NCBI GenBank assembly: GCA_947501105.1
Contig: CANMUP010000001.1
Coordinates: forward strand, 682,001 to 746,000
Direction: 5' to 3'
Origin: an uncultured Flaviramulus sp.
Lineage (GTDB): Bacteria; Bacteroidota; Bacteroidia; Flavobacteriales; Flavobacteriaceae
Length of the DNA stretch: 64,000 nt
Shown here: positions 45,926 to 54,055 of the stretch, one piece after another
Position numbering within the stretch: position 1 is the first letter of the stretch
How the letters are laid out: each line of letters begins with the position of its first letter
The notes under the pieces: generated by a model
Databases searched by the model: none
What the model saw: only the letters and a program-made list of their open reading frames with translations
Told to the model about the DNA's origin: nothing
Program-made: the position numbers and the translations under genes

Positions 45926-47473
45926 TTATTTAATTTGATTACCATCTTTATCGAAAAAATGATATTCTAAGTATGTGTAAGCATCTCTTGGTAAAACTTT
46001 AACCCATTTTTTGTGTTCAAAAAACCATTTTGAACGCACTGATGGAAAACCTTTTGTTAAGAAGGCTGCTATAAAAGGATGTGTGTTTAAAGTCAACTTT
46101 TTATAGTCTTTTTTTAATAGTCTTTCAAGATCGTGATTTATTTTTTGCACTAATCCTATAGGTGCTTCAACCTCAGAACCATTAATTGCAGCGTCAGGAT
46201 TTTCCTCACGAGTTTTAATGTTCATTTCTGGTCGAACACGTTGTCTTGTTATTTGTATCAACCCAAATTTACTTGGAGGCAATATTTTGTGTTTTGCTCT
46301 ATCGTCCTTCATTTCATCACGAAGGTGATTAAAAAGCTTTTGCCTATTTTCTGCACTAGTTAAATCAATAAAATCTACTACAATAATACCACCCATATCA
46401 CGTAATCGTAATTGGCGAGCCATTTCGGTAGCTGCGATTAAATTTACTTCTAATGCTGTATCCTCCTGACTATTGGCTTTGTTAGATCTGTTACCGCTGT
46501 TTACGTCTATAACATGTAGTGCTTCGGTATGTTCAATTACCAAATACGCACCTTTTGCCATAGAAACGGTTTTACCAAAGGAGGTTTTAATTTGTCTTTC
46601 AATTCCAAATTTTTCAAAAATTGGAACGTTAGACTGATACAATTTAACTATTGATTCTTTTTTTGGTGCAATTTCTTGCACGTAATCTTTAATTTGATAA
46701 TAAAGCTCTTCATCATCAACAGTAATTCCTGTAAAGGTGTCGTTGAATATGTCTCGTAAAATTGACGAGGCTTTATTCATTTCTCCTAATACTTTACTTG
46801 GATGATGGGCTCTATGTAGCTTTTTACACATTGCTGTCCAACGACTAAGCAAATTTTGTAAATCTTTATCTAGTTCAGCTACTTTTTTGCCTTGTGCTAC
46901 AGTACGAACAATTATACCAAAACCTTGCGGTGTGATACTTTTCACCAATCGTTTTAATCTGTCTTTTTCTGCTTTGTCTTCTATTTTTTGTGAAATAGAA
47001 ATACGACTAGAAAAGGGAACTAAAACAATATATCTACCAGCAATAGAAAGCTCAGAACTAATTCTGGGCCCTTTAGTTGATATAGGTTCTTTTGCTATTT
47101 GTACTAATAGCGATTGATTAGATTTTAAGACGTCGGCAATTTTGCCATCTTTCTCAATATCTTTTTCGAATGGGAAATTTTTTAAAGAAAAATCTTTTAG
47201 TTTACCTGTGCTTACACGTTTTGTGAATTTTAAAAGAGAAGGTAGTTTTGGACCTAAATCGTGATAATGCAAAAATGCATCTTTCTCGTAACCTACATTA
47301 ACAAATGCAGCATTTAGTCCTGGAACAGCTTTTCGTATTTTGGCTATAAACACATCGCCAACCGAAAAGTCGTTACTATCTTCATCTTTCTGTAATTCAA
47401 TAAGTTTTCCATCTTTTAATAAGGCAAAATCAACGTTGTCGGAACTAGATCGAATGATCAATTCTTTATCCAT
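45926..47473 (-). CDS. rng: Ribonuclease E/G
   Basis: 515 residues. Endoribonuclease for mRNA decay and 16S rRNA 5'-end processing. N-terminal S1-like domain (GDVFIAKIRKAVPGLNAAFV with NVGYEKDAFLHYHDLG), then the RNase H-like and 5'-sensor region (GFGIIVRTVAQG), and the Mg-binding catalytic aspartates in HVIDVNSGNRS and GGIIVVDFIDL. The long C-terminal scaffold of E. coli RNase E is absent, hence rng rather than rne. Its leader (47474-47620) contains an inverted repeat just before the start. Confidence 0.94.
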   Translation of the reverse strand: MDKELIIRSSSDNVDFALLKDGKLIELQKDEDSNDFSVGDVFIAKIRKAVPGLNAAFVNVGYEKDAFLHYHDLGPKLPSLLKFTKRVSTGKLKDFSLKNFPFEKDIEKDGKIADVLKSNQSLLVQIAKEPISTKGPRISSELSIAGRYIVLVPFSSRISISQKIEDKAEKDRLKRLVKSITPQGFGIIVRTVAQGKKVAELDKDLQNLLSRWTAMCKKLHRAHHPSKVLGEMNKASSILRDIFNDTFTGITVDDEELYYQIKDYVQEIAPKKESIVKLYQSNVPIFEKFGIERQIKTSFGKTVSMAKGAYLVIEHTEALHVIDVNSGNRSNKANSQEDTALEVNLIAATEMARQLRLRDMGGIIVVDFIDLTSAENRQKLFNHLRDEMKDDRAKHKILPPSKFGLIQITRQRVRPEMNIKTREENPDAAINGSEVEAPIGLVQKINHDLERLLKKDYKKLTLNTHPFIAAFLTKGFPSVRSKWFFEHKKWVKVLPRDAYTYLEYHFFDKDGNQIK

Positions 47474-47486
47474 TTAGTTAATTTTA

Positions 47487-47517
47487 ATCCATCACTTTAA
47501 ATAAGCGACAGATGGAT
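47487..47517 (-). other. Hairpin in the leader of the RNase E/G gene
   Basis: ATCCATC (47487-47493) and GATGGAT (47511-47517) form a perfect 7-bp stem with a 17-base loop, 14 bases upstream of the start codon. RNase E of E. coli controls its own message by cutting its leader; a similar role here is only a guess. Confidence 0.35.
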
Positions 47518-47621
47518 TATACATTATTTTTTTCACAGGATTTTTAAATCTGTGGAGTTCATAAAACACCAATAGGCGTTAAAAAATTAATGAACTCATT
47601 TCAAAGAACTTGTTGTTTTAA

Positions 47622-47660
47622 AACCGAAAAAAGTAGCTAATCTAACTACTTTTTTGGTTT
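47622..47660 (-). terminator. Terminator between the basic small protein and rng
   Basis: AACCGAAAAAAGTAG and CTACTTTTTTGGTT pair over about 14 bp with one bulged base and a 9-base loop; T-rich sequence follows on the minus strand. It overlaps the stop codon of the 30-residue gene and would limit read-through into the RNase gene. Confidence 0.65.
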
Positions 47661-47751
47661 ATTTTTTCTTTTTGTGACGGTTAGCGCGTCTACGTTTTTT
47701 ACGTTTGTGCGTCGCTACCTTATGTCTTTTGCGTTTTTTACCACTTGGCAT
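47659..47751 (-). CDS. 30-residue very basic protein, probably ribosome-associated
   Basis: ATG at 47749-47751, TAA at 47659-47661. The product is MPSGKKRKRHKVATHKRKK followed by RRRANRHKKKK: 19 of 30 residues are Lys or Arg. Such short Lys/Arg-rich peptides in Bacteroidota sit between HU-type and RNase genes and resemble ribosomal peptides of the AURKAIP1/COX24 or THX type. The exact ribosomal name is not settled here. The codons are used in a regular way, the start is good, and it follows the HU gene by 42 bases in the same direction, so it is very likely real. Confidence 0.8.
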   Translation of the reverse strand: MPSGKKRKRHKVATHKRKKRRRANRHKKKK

Positions 47752-47793
47752 AAATAGTGTCTTTTTAAATTAATAATTCGTTTAACGCTCTTT

Positions 47794-48084
47794 TTATTTA
47801 ACGTCTACATTTGTTTTAACGCCTTCTACAAAAACTTTTGCAGGCTTAAATGCAGGAATATTATGAGCAGGTATTTTAATAGTTGTATTTTTTGAAATAT
47901 TTCTTCCAGTTTTTTCTGCTCTTGTTTTAATAATAAAGCTTCCAAAACCTCTTAAGTACACATTATCACCACTTTCTAATGATGTTTTTACTTCTTCCAT
48001 AAATGTTTCAACAGTTGCTTGAACATCACCTTTTTCAATTCCTAATTTCTCAGAAATTTTTGCTACTAAATCAGCCTTCGTCAT
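47794..48084 (-). CDS. HU/IHF family DNA-binding protein
   Basis: 96 residues, a nucleoid protein that bends DNA as a dimer. It has the N-terminal helices MTKADLVAKISEKLGIEKGDV, VYLRGFGSFIIKTRAEKTGRN (the beta-arm base) and the DNA-intercalating segment IKIPAHNIPAFKPAKV. It is slightly longer than typical HU (about 90). It starts downstream of a consensus promoter at 48132-48139 and is followed by the 30-residue basic protein. Confidence 0.93.
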   Translation of the reverse strand: MTKADLVAKISEKLGIEKGDVQATVETFMEEVKTSLESGDNVYLRGFGSFIIKTRAEKTGRNISKNTTIKIPAHNIPAFKPAKVFVEGVKTNVDVK

Positions 48085-48131
48085 TTTTAATATTTTATTT
48101 TTAGTTACTATTATAGATTATAAAAGGGATG

Positions 48132-48139
48132 CAAATATA
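48132..48139 (-). promoter_or_regulatory. Promoter -7 box of the HU gene
   Basis: On the minus strand this is TATATTTG followed by C, a perfect match, with a TTG 21 bases upstream as the -33 element. Confidence 0.75.
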
Positions 48140-48197
48140 GGAATTAAATATTCAATATTTCAAACCTAATTCATTAAAATTTAAGATTATAAACGTT

Positions 48198-48205
48198 TAT
48201 TTTTG
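48198..48205 (+). promoter_or_regulatory. Promoter -7 box of mutY
   Basis: TATTTTTG matches TAnnTTTG. It lies 21 bases ahead of the mutY start codon. No good -33 TTG is seen. Confidence 0.55.
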
Positions 48206-48226
48206 TTTGCTCTATTTAACTAATTA

Positions 48227-49267
48227 ATGATATTTACAAAAACAGTAACCCACTGGTACTCAAATAATAAGCGAATGTTGCCTTGGAGGCAAACTAAAGA
48301 CCCGTATTATATATGGTTGTCTGAAATTATTTTGCAGCAAACGCAAGTGAAGCAAGGTTTACCTTATTACGAAGCATTTGTTAGTAAATACCCAACAGTT
48401 TTTGATTTAGCTGATGCTAAAGAAAACGATGTGTTAAAATTATGGCAAGGGCTTGGGTACTATTCTCGAGCTAGAAATTTGCACGCTACGGCAAAATATA
48501 TTGTTAGCAATTTAAATGGTGTTTTTCCAAATAACTATAAAGATTTATTAAAATTAAAAGGTGTTGGCGATTATACAGCTAGTGCTATTGCATCTATCTG
48601 CTTTAACGAAGTTGCTGCTGTGGTTGATGGTAATGTTTATCGTGTGCTGTCGAGGTATTTTGAAATTGATACGCCTATCAATTCCTCAAAAGGAGCAAAA
48701 GAATTTAAAAATTTGGCTCAAAAGTTAATTGACAAAAAAAATCCAGCAGAATTTAATCAAGCTATTATGGAATTTGGAGCTGTGCAATGTAGACCAAAGA
48801 ATCCAGATTGCAATGTTTGCCCTTTAAATAATGGATGTATGGCTTTTAATAAAAATAGAATACATGAATTGCCAGTTAAAATTAAATCCGCGAAAGCGAA
48901 AAAAAAGCATTTTAATTTTTTAGTGTTTATTTCAAAAGACCAGAAAACAATACTAGAGAAGCGAGAAGGTAGAGGAATTTGGCAAAACTTATATCAATTC
49001 CCTTTAGTTGAAACTAATAGAGAGCAAAGCTATGACTCATTTAAAAAGTATGTAAAATCGCATCATTTATTAAATAATGTATCTTTTGAATTGGTGTTAT
49101 ATAATAAGGACGCAATTATTCACAAATTATCCCACCAACATTTATATACTAAATTTTGGATAGTAAATATTGATACTCTAAACGTTAATAGCGTTTTAGT
49201 TGATGAAATTCATGATTTTCCTGTCCCTATTATAATTGGTAATTTTATTGATGCGTTTAATTTTTGA
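48227..49267 (+). CDS. mutY: A/G-specific adenine glycosylase MutY
   Basis: 346 residues. It removes adenine mispaired with 8-oxoguanine. N-terminal helix-hairpin-helix domain with LPWRQTKDPYYIWLSEIILQQTQV (catalytic Glu), LKGVGDYTASAIASI (hairpin) and VVDGNVYRVLSRYF (catalytic Asp). The four cysteines of the [4Fe-4S] cluster are in CRPKNPDCNVCPLNNGC. The C-terminal domain is NUDIX-like (GRGIWQNLYQFPL) and recognises 8-oxoguanine. The order mutY-ssb-gldE-gldD recurs in Flavobacteriaceae. Confidence 0.97.
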   Translation: MIFTKTVTHWYSNNKRMLPWRQTKDPYYIWLSEIILQQTQVKQGLPYYEAFVSKYPTVFDLADAKENDVLKLWQGLGYYSRARNLHATAKYIVSNLNGVFPNNYKDLLKLKGVGDYTASAIASICFNEVAAVVDGNVYRVLSRYFEIDTPINSSKGAKEFKNLAQKLIDKKNPAEFNQAIMEFGAVQCRPKNPDCNVCPLNNGCMAFNKNRIHELPVKIKSAKAKKKHFNFLVFISKDQKTILEKREGRGIWQNLYQFPLVETNREQSYDSFKKYVKSHHLLNNVSFELVLYNKDAIIHKLSHQHLYTKFWIVNIDTLNVNSVLVDEIHDFPVPIIIGNFIDAFNF

Positions 49268-49327
49268 CACTTCATTATAAACAATCATATTTTTTTATTA
49301 ATTTTAAGTTTATCAAATGCAAAAGAT

Positions 49328-49335
49328 TAATTTTG
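49328..49335 (+). promoter_or_regulatory. Promoter -7 box of ssb, which sets the start codon
   Basis: TAATTTTG matches TAnnTTTG and is followed by CAC. It lies inside the reading frame upstream of the ATG at 49356, so an earlier start (49317) would be untranscribed; the ATG at 49356 is therefore the start. Confidence 0.65.
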
Positions 49336-49355
49336 CACTAATAAATAAAAAAATT

Positions 49356-49802
49356 ATGTCTGGAACATTAAATAAAGTGATGCTTATTGGGCATTTGGGA
49401 GATGAAGTAAAAATGCATTACTTTGAAGGAGGTGGTTGTATTGGGCGTTTTCCGTTGGCTACAAACGAAACTTATACCAGCAAACAAACTAACGAGCGTA
49501 TTACAAATACCGAATGGCATAATATAGTGGTGCGTAATAAAGGCGCCGAAATTTGCGAAAAATATTTAAGCAAAGGAGATAAAGTTTATGTTGAAGGAAG
49601 ATTAAAAACCAGAAAATGGCAAGACGATAAAGGTGCTGATAGGTATTCAACTGAAATTCACTGCACCGATTTTACGTTTTTATCAACTAAAAAAGAAAGC
49701 GAAAATAATGCTGCTAGTAATACTGTAGCTCAAGCTCCTGTAGCTAAACAATCTGAAGAAACTAAACCTGTTGGTGAAGAAAATGATGATCTTCCGTTTT
49801 AA
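49356..49802 (+). CDS. ssb: Single-stranded DNA-binding protein
   Basis: 148 residues from ATG at 49356, starting MSGTLNKVMLIGHLGDEVKM, which is the family opening. The OB-fold covers about 1-110 (GGGCIGRFPLATNET, TEWHNIVVRNKGAEICEKYL, YVEGRLKTRKWQDDKG). The flexible acidic tail ends ENDDLPF, the DDxPF tip that binds repair and replication partners. It lies between mutY and gldE. Confidence 0.96.
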   Translation: MSGTLNKVMLIGHLGDEVKMHYFEGGGCIGRFPLATNETYTSKQTNERITNTEWHNIVVRNKGAEICEKYLSKGDKVYVEGRLKTRKWQDDKGADRYSTEIHCTDFTFLSTKKESENNAASNTVAQAPVAKQSEETKPVGEENDDLPF

Positions 49803-49861
49803 TATTAAGAGTGGCTCTCGATTTGTGTATCGAGGCCTATGTTTAACTAATACTTTGGTAA

Positions 49862-51166
49862 TTGGATCCTGATCCCGCGAGTTTTATAACATTACTTATT
49901 GCAATTGATTTTTCAGTTGTTAGCGGTTTTGCCTTATTGTTTTTACTTTTAATTTGTTCTGCACTAATCTCAGGTGCCGAAGTTGCTCTTTTCTCACTTA
50001 CAAGAACCGATATTGAGGAAGGTTTAGAAGCGAAATCTAAACGTATTCAAATCGTTTCTAAACTTTTAGAACGTCCAAAAAAATTACTTGCTACCATATT
50101 AGTGTCTAACAATTTCATTAATATAGCCATAGTAATTTTATTCGCTTATATAGGTGGTAATATGTTTGAATCTATTACTTCTCCGATATTAAAATTTACT
50201 TTAGAAGTCATAATTGTAACTTTTCTTATTTTATTATTTGGTGAAATATTACCTAAAATTTATGCTAGTAGAAATAAGCTAAAGTTCGCTTCTTTTATGG
50301 CTTACCCTTTGCGCGTTTTAGATGTATTACTAACGCCAGTTAGTATGCCTATGCGAAGTGTTACATTGGCAATTCATAAGAAACTAGGGAAACAAAAGTC
50401 GAATTTAAGTGTCGACCAATTATCTCAAGCTTTAGAGCTTACAAGTGAAGATGATACCACCAAAGAAGAGCAAAAAATATTGCAGGGTATTGTTTCGTTT
50501 GGAAATACGGATACAAAACAAGTTATGCGCCCACGAATAGATATTTTTGCGCTTAATATTGAGCAAAAGTATGCTGAAATTATGCCAGAAATAATTGCTA
50601 ATGGCTATTCAAGAATTCCTGTTTTTAGAGATAATGTTGATACTATAGAAGGTATTCTTTATGTAAAGGATTTATTGCCATATATTGATAGAGAACAGTT
50701 TGATTGGTCTACATTATTACGTGAGCCATTTTTTGTGCCAGAGAATAAAAAACTAGATGATTTAATGGCGGAATTTCAAGAGAAAAAAGTGCATTTAGCG
50801 GTTGTTGTAGATGAATACGGGGGGACTTCTGGATTGATTTCTTTGGAAGATATTATTGAAGAAATTGTTGGTGATATTAGTGATGAGTTTGACGATGAAG
50901 ATTTGATGTACTCTAAACTTGATGAGAATAATTATGTGTTTGAAGGCAAAACAGCATTAAAAGATTTTTATAAGGTTATTAAGATTGAAAACGACACTGT
51001 TTTTGAAGATAATAAAGGTGAAGCTGAAACCATTGCAGGGTTTGTATTGGAAATATCAAAAAGCTTTCCGAAACTAAACAGTAAAATAAATTTTGAAAAT
51101 TACGTTTTTACTATTGAAGCGTTAGATAAAAAACGTATTAAGCGTATTAAATTAACTAGAACTTAA
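49862..51166 (+). CDS. gldE: Gliding motility-associated protein GldE (HlyC/CorC-like)
   Basis: 434 residues. The start is TTG at 49862: a stop codon (TAA) lies directly upstream in frame and no in-frame ATG exists before the second membrane segment, and the product opens MDPDP as GldE does. An N-terminal DUF21/CNNM-type membrane region (about 20-160, SALISGAEVALFSLTRTDIEEG) is followed by two CBS domains (about 205-330, RPRIDIFAL, GYSRIPVFRDNVDTIEGILYVKDLL, VVDEYGGTSGLISLEDIIEEI) and a C-terminal CorC_HlyC domain. GldE is linked to gliding and works with GldD. The stop overlaps the gldD start by one base. Confidence 0.94.
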   Translation: MDPDPASFITLLIAIDFSVVSGFALLFLLLICSALISGAEVALFSLTRTDIEEGLEAKSKRIQIVSKLLERPKKLLATILVSNNFINIAIVILFAYIGGNMFESITSPILKFTLEVIIVTFLILLFGEILPKIYASRNKLKFASFMAYPLRVLDVLLTPVSMPMRSVTLAIHKKLGKQKSNLSVDQLSQALELTSEDDTTKEEQKILQGIVSFGNTDTKQVMRPRIDIFALNIEQKYAEIMPEIIANGYSRIPVFRDNVDTIEGILYVKDLLPYIDREQFDWSTLLREPFFVPENKKLDDLMAEFQEKKVHLAVVVDEYGGTSGLISLEDIIEEIVGDISDEFDDEDLMYSKLDENNYVFEGKTALKDFYKVIKIENDTVFEDNKGEAETIAGFVLEISKSFPKLNSKINFENYVFTIEALDKKRIKRIKLTRT

Positions 51167-51753
51167 TGAATAAGAATTTTTATGTATTAGTACTAATATT
51201 GGTTTGTCTGTCTTGCGGAGAAAGTTATGTGCCAAAGCCAAAAGCTTATTTAAGGCTAGATTATCCAAAGGCTAAGTATAAGCAAGTTGATGATTATCTA
51301 AACTTGCCATTTTCTTTTGAAACCAATATGTTAGCGGCTAAAATTGAGCCAAAACGTATTAGTGCTACAACAAATAGTTATGGAATTAATTTAGAATATC
51401 CTTCGTTAAAGGGTACAATTTTTTTAACTTATAAAGCAGTTGATGGTAGCGAAAAAAACCTAATTGATTTTATAAGAGATGCAGAAAAACTAACTTTTGA
51501 GCATACTATTAAAGCAGATGAAATTCCTGTTGATATATACGAAAACAGTGAACGTCGAGTTTATGGTAAGTTTTCTGAGGTAAAAGGAAACGTAGCATCA
51601 CCAGCACAATTTTACATCACAGATAGCATTAATCATTTTTTAACAGGGTCGTTATATTTCTACGCAAAACCTAATTACGACTCTATACTTCCTGCGGCAA
51701 ATTATTTGCAAAAAGATATTAAGCATATTATGGAAACGATAACGTGGAAATAA
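51166..51753 (+). CDS. gldD: Gliding motility lipoprotein GldD
   Basis: 195 residues. A lipoprotein signal ends CLSCG. The opening of the mature part, SYVPKPKAYLRLDYPKAKY, is the GldD signature. The remainder is a mixed alpha/beta domain ending in a helix (YDSILPAANYLQKDI). It is required for gliding in Flavobacterium johnsoniae (known for the family) and is paired with gldE here. A terminator follows at 51755. Confidence 0.95.
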   Translation: MNKNFYVLVLILVCLSCGESYVPKPKAYLRLDYPKAKYKQVDDYLNLPFSFETNMLAAKIEPKRISATTNSYGINLEYPSLKGTIFLTYKAVDGSEKNLIDFIRDAEKLTFEHTIKADEIPVDIYENSERRVYGKFSEVKGNVASPAQFYITDSINHFLTGSLYFYAKPNYDSILPAANYLQKDIKHIMETITWK

Positions 51754-51754
51754 A

Positions 51755-51785
51755 AAAAGCCTCTCAATTCTGAGAAGCTTTTTAA
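51755..51785. terminator. Bidirectional terminator after gldD
   Basis: AAAAAGCCTCTCA and TGAGAAGCTTTTT pair with one mismatch around ATTC, with A- and T-runs outside. It serves gldD and the convergent metal-binding lipoprotein gene. Confidence 0.8.
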
Positions 51786-51804
51786 AGGCGAATCATTTAA
51801 AAAA

Positions 51805-52311
51805 TTAAGCCTTAGCTTTTTCTGCACAACACGCTTTTTTACAATCTGCCGCACATGCTTTTTTCTCTGCGTCAGTTTTATTAGCGCAACACGCTTTAGT
51901 GCAATCTGCTGCACATGCTTTTTTTGCTGAAAACCCTTCAACAGTTTTCATATCGCTAACTTTATAAATATCGGCAACTTTAGTTACGGTTTCTTCAAGA
52001 GAAATTGGTGTAACCTTAGCCTCATTATATTCAACCATAGCTAGTTTTCTGTCAAAATCTACCTTAGCAGATTTTACACCTTCCATTTTTGAGATTTTTT
52101 TCTCAATGGTTTTTGCACATCCAATTTCACAGGTCATACCGTCAATAGTAAATTCAGCTTTTGCATATGTAGCATTAGGATCTAAAGTTTTTTCTGTAAC
52201 AGTTTCATTTTCAACAGCAACAGTTTTAACTTCTGGTTTAGCTTCATTTTTGCAACTTAAAGCAAAAAGTGTAATTAATGTAACTGCTATAATATTTTTA
52301 AATGTCTTCAT
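51805..52311 (-). CDS. HMA-domain lipoprotein with Cys-rich metallothionein-like tail
   Basis: 168 residues. Lipobox LFALSC (C20). Residues about 50-118 form a heavy-metal-associated fold (EFTIDGMTCEIGCAKTIEKK, EGVKSAKVDFDRKLAMVEY). The metal site reads MTCEIGC, with three residues between the Cys instead of two. The last 45 residues carry eight cysteines in two near-identical copies of CAADCxKACC. A metal-binding domain joined to a Cys-rich tail on a lipid-anchored protein suggests periplasmic copper or zinc trapping or delivery. No P-type ATPase is next to it. It is convergent with gldD. Confidence 0.85.
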   Translation of the reverse strand: MKTFKNIIAVTLITLFALSCKNEAKPEVKTVAVENETVTEKTLDPNATYAKAEFTIDGMTCEIGCAKTIEKKISKMEGVKSAKVDFDRKLAMVEYNEAKVTPISLEETVTKVADIYKVSDMKTVEGFSAKKACAADCTKACCANKTDAEKKACAADCKKACCAEKAKA

Positions 52312-52403
52312 TATTTTAAAGTATTAAGTTCTCTACAAAACTACTAAATAATGCTGTTTATTGCACAAAAAAGTAGAATTTTGTGATTCTAAAAATAGCA
52401 TAA

Positions 52404-53282
52404 ATGAACAATATAAATTCAAAATGGATATATCTATTTGTACTTTCATTAGTTTGGGGGAGTTCGTTTATTTTAATTAAAAAATCCCTTTTAGGGTTAA
52501 GTCCATACCAACTAGGAGCCTTAAGGGTAATTATTACAGGGTTGTTTTTATTTGCCATAGGATATAAAACAATAAAAACAATAAAACCTAAAGATTGGAA
52601 ATGGCTTATAATTTCGGGTTTTCTAGGCACTTTTATTCCAGCTTTTTTCTTTGCTATTGCAGAAACTGAAATAGATAGTGCGGTAGTTTCTATTTTAAAT
52701 TCGTTAGTGCCTTTAAATACTATTTTATTGGGGTTTGCAGTTTTTAAAATAGCATCAACAAAACGGCAAATATTAGGTGTAATTGTTGGCTTTATAGGTA
52801 CCGCTATATTAATTTTAAAAGGGGCTCATTTAAACCCAAATCAAAATTACGTGTATGCGGTTTTTGTTATTTTATCAACTGTTATGTATGCTTTTAATGT
52901 TAATATAATAAAGAAGCATTTACAACATGTTAAACCATTAACCATAGCAACTGGTAATTTTGTAGCTATATTTATTCCAGGTATTATAGTATTACTATTT
53001 ACTGATTTCTTTTCAAAAGCAACATTTAATAACCCTGATTTTAAAATGTCAATGGTGTACATCACCCTTTTGTCTCTTTTTGGTACTGCCATGGCAAAAA
53101 TATTGTTTAATAAGCTAGTCCATCTATCTACACCAGTTTTTGCTTCGTCTGTTACTTATGTTATGCCAGTTGTAGCATTAATGTGGGGCTTTGCAGACGG
53201 AGAAGGCTTTAGCTTTTTGCAAGGCGTAGCCAGTTTAATTATTTTACTTGGGGTTTATTTATCTCATAAAAGAAATAAGTAG
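52404..53282 (+). CDS. EamA/DMT-superfamily transporter
   Basis: 292 residues with ten predicted membrane segments in two EamA repeats. Repeat 1: WIYLFVLSLVWGSSFILIKK with LGALRVIITGLFLF; repeat 2: YVYAVFVILSTVMYAFNVNIIKKHLQ with SSVTYVMPVVALMWGFADGE and GVASLIILLGVYLS. The family exports or imports metabolites and drugs across the inner membrane; the substrate is unknown. It is divergent from the metal-binding lipoprotein gene. Confidence 0.9.
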   Translation: MNNINSKWIYLFVLSLVWGSSFILIKKSLLGLSPYQLGALRVIITGLFLFAIGYKTIKTIKPKDWKWLIISGFLGTFIPAFFFAIAETEIDSAVVSILNSLVPLNTILLGFAVFKIASTKRQILGVIVGFIGTAILILKGAHLNPNQNYVYAVFVILSTVMYAFNVNIIKKHLQHVKPLTIATGNFVAIFIPGIIVLLFTDFFSKATFNNPDFKMSMVYITLLSLFGTAMAKILFNKLVHLSTPVFASSVTYVMPVVALMWGFADGEGFSFLQGVASLIILLGVYLSHKRNK

Positions 53283-53382
53283 AATTGTTTAATAGCCTTA
53301 AAATGAGCCATTTATTTTAAAATACTTTGTCAGAAATTATTTTAAATCAATTTTTTTCACGAAATTTAAGAACCTTATAAAT

Positions 53383-53401
53383 GAGTTTCATGTTGAAACT
53401 C
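53383..53401. other. Perfect palindrome in the gap before the DUF4199 gene
   Basis: GAGTTTCA and TGAAACTC are arms separated by three bases (TGT lies in the centre). It lies in the 246-base gap between the transporter and the DUF4199 gene. It may be an operator; nothing else in this gap is recognisable. Confidence 0.3.
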
Positions 53402-53528
53402 AACATAAATCTATTTTAAACTTCCTAATTATATACAGTATATGATAAAATTTTAATATGAGGGCATAAAGTTTTACAGAAGCTCTCAGTTTTTTAATTA
53501 ATGTTTAATAATTAAAAGATTTAAGCAG

Positions 53529-53981
53529 ATGAAAACAATAACACTTCCTATTCGGTTTGGCCTCGTTACTAGTGCAATACTTATTGCATACTTTTTAATT
53601 TTAGCATTATTTAATAAACATACTAATCCGGTTTTTAGCTTTTTTAATGCTGTTATTACAGTTTTTGGAATATATGAAGCTGTTAGATTAAAAAAACTTA
53701 AAGACGCCGAACATTTTTCTTATGGAGAAGGTTTTAAAACAGGTATCATTACGGGTTTTATTGCTACGTTATTTTTTACTATATTTTTCTTGTTTTATGC
53801 AACCGAAGTTAACCCAAGTTTTTTGCCAAATTTACTTGAAAAAATCAATGGTGGATTTAATTTAGATATAGGTATGGTAACTTTTGTTGTTGCAGTAATG
53901 GGGCTAGCTACATCTGTAGTTTCTACCCTTACAGTTATGCAATTATTTAAAAACAGCAGAAATATTCTTCAAAACAAATAA
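53529..53981 (+). CDS. DUF4199 domain membrane protein
   Basis: 150 residues with four membrane segments (FGLVTSAILIAYFLILALF, FFNAVITVFGIYEAVRL, GFKTGIITGFIATLFFTIFF, MVTFVVAVMGLATSVVSTL). The segment FSYGEGFKTGIITGFIA, with a conserved FxYGExFK, is the hallmark of DUF4199 proteins of Bacteroidota, whose function is unknown. The start is ATG at 53529. Confidence 0.9.
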   Translation: MKTITLPIRFGLVTSAILIAYFLILALFNKHTNPVFSFFNAVITVFGIYEAVRLKKLKDAEHFSYGEGFKTGIITGFIATLFFTIFFLFYATEVNPSFLPNLLEKINGGFNLDIGMVTFVVAVMGLATSVVSTLTVMQLFKNSRNILQNK

Positions 53982-53986
53982 AACGT

Positions 53987-54016
53987 TTGCAGTTTAATTA
54001 ATTAGCTGTATATTTG
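53987..54016 (+). promoter_or_regulatory. Promoter of rplU-rpmA
   Basis: TTG at 53987-53989 and TATATTTG at 54009-54016 (then CAC) match the Bacteroidota promoter with a 19-base spacer. Translation starts 40 bases downstream. Confidence 0.85.
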
Positions 54017-54055
54017 CACTCATTTTTTGAACAAATTAATTAATAAAAATTCGCT

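Noticed and set aside
51702-51941. 79-codon minus-strand frame overlapping the HMA lipoprotein gene
   Set aside because: It is an out-of-frame shadow of the Cys-rich tail region and crosses the terminator; no family match and no start signal.
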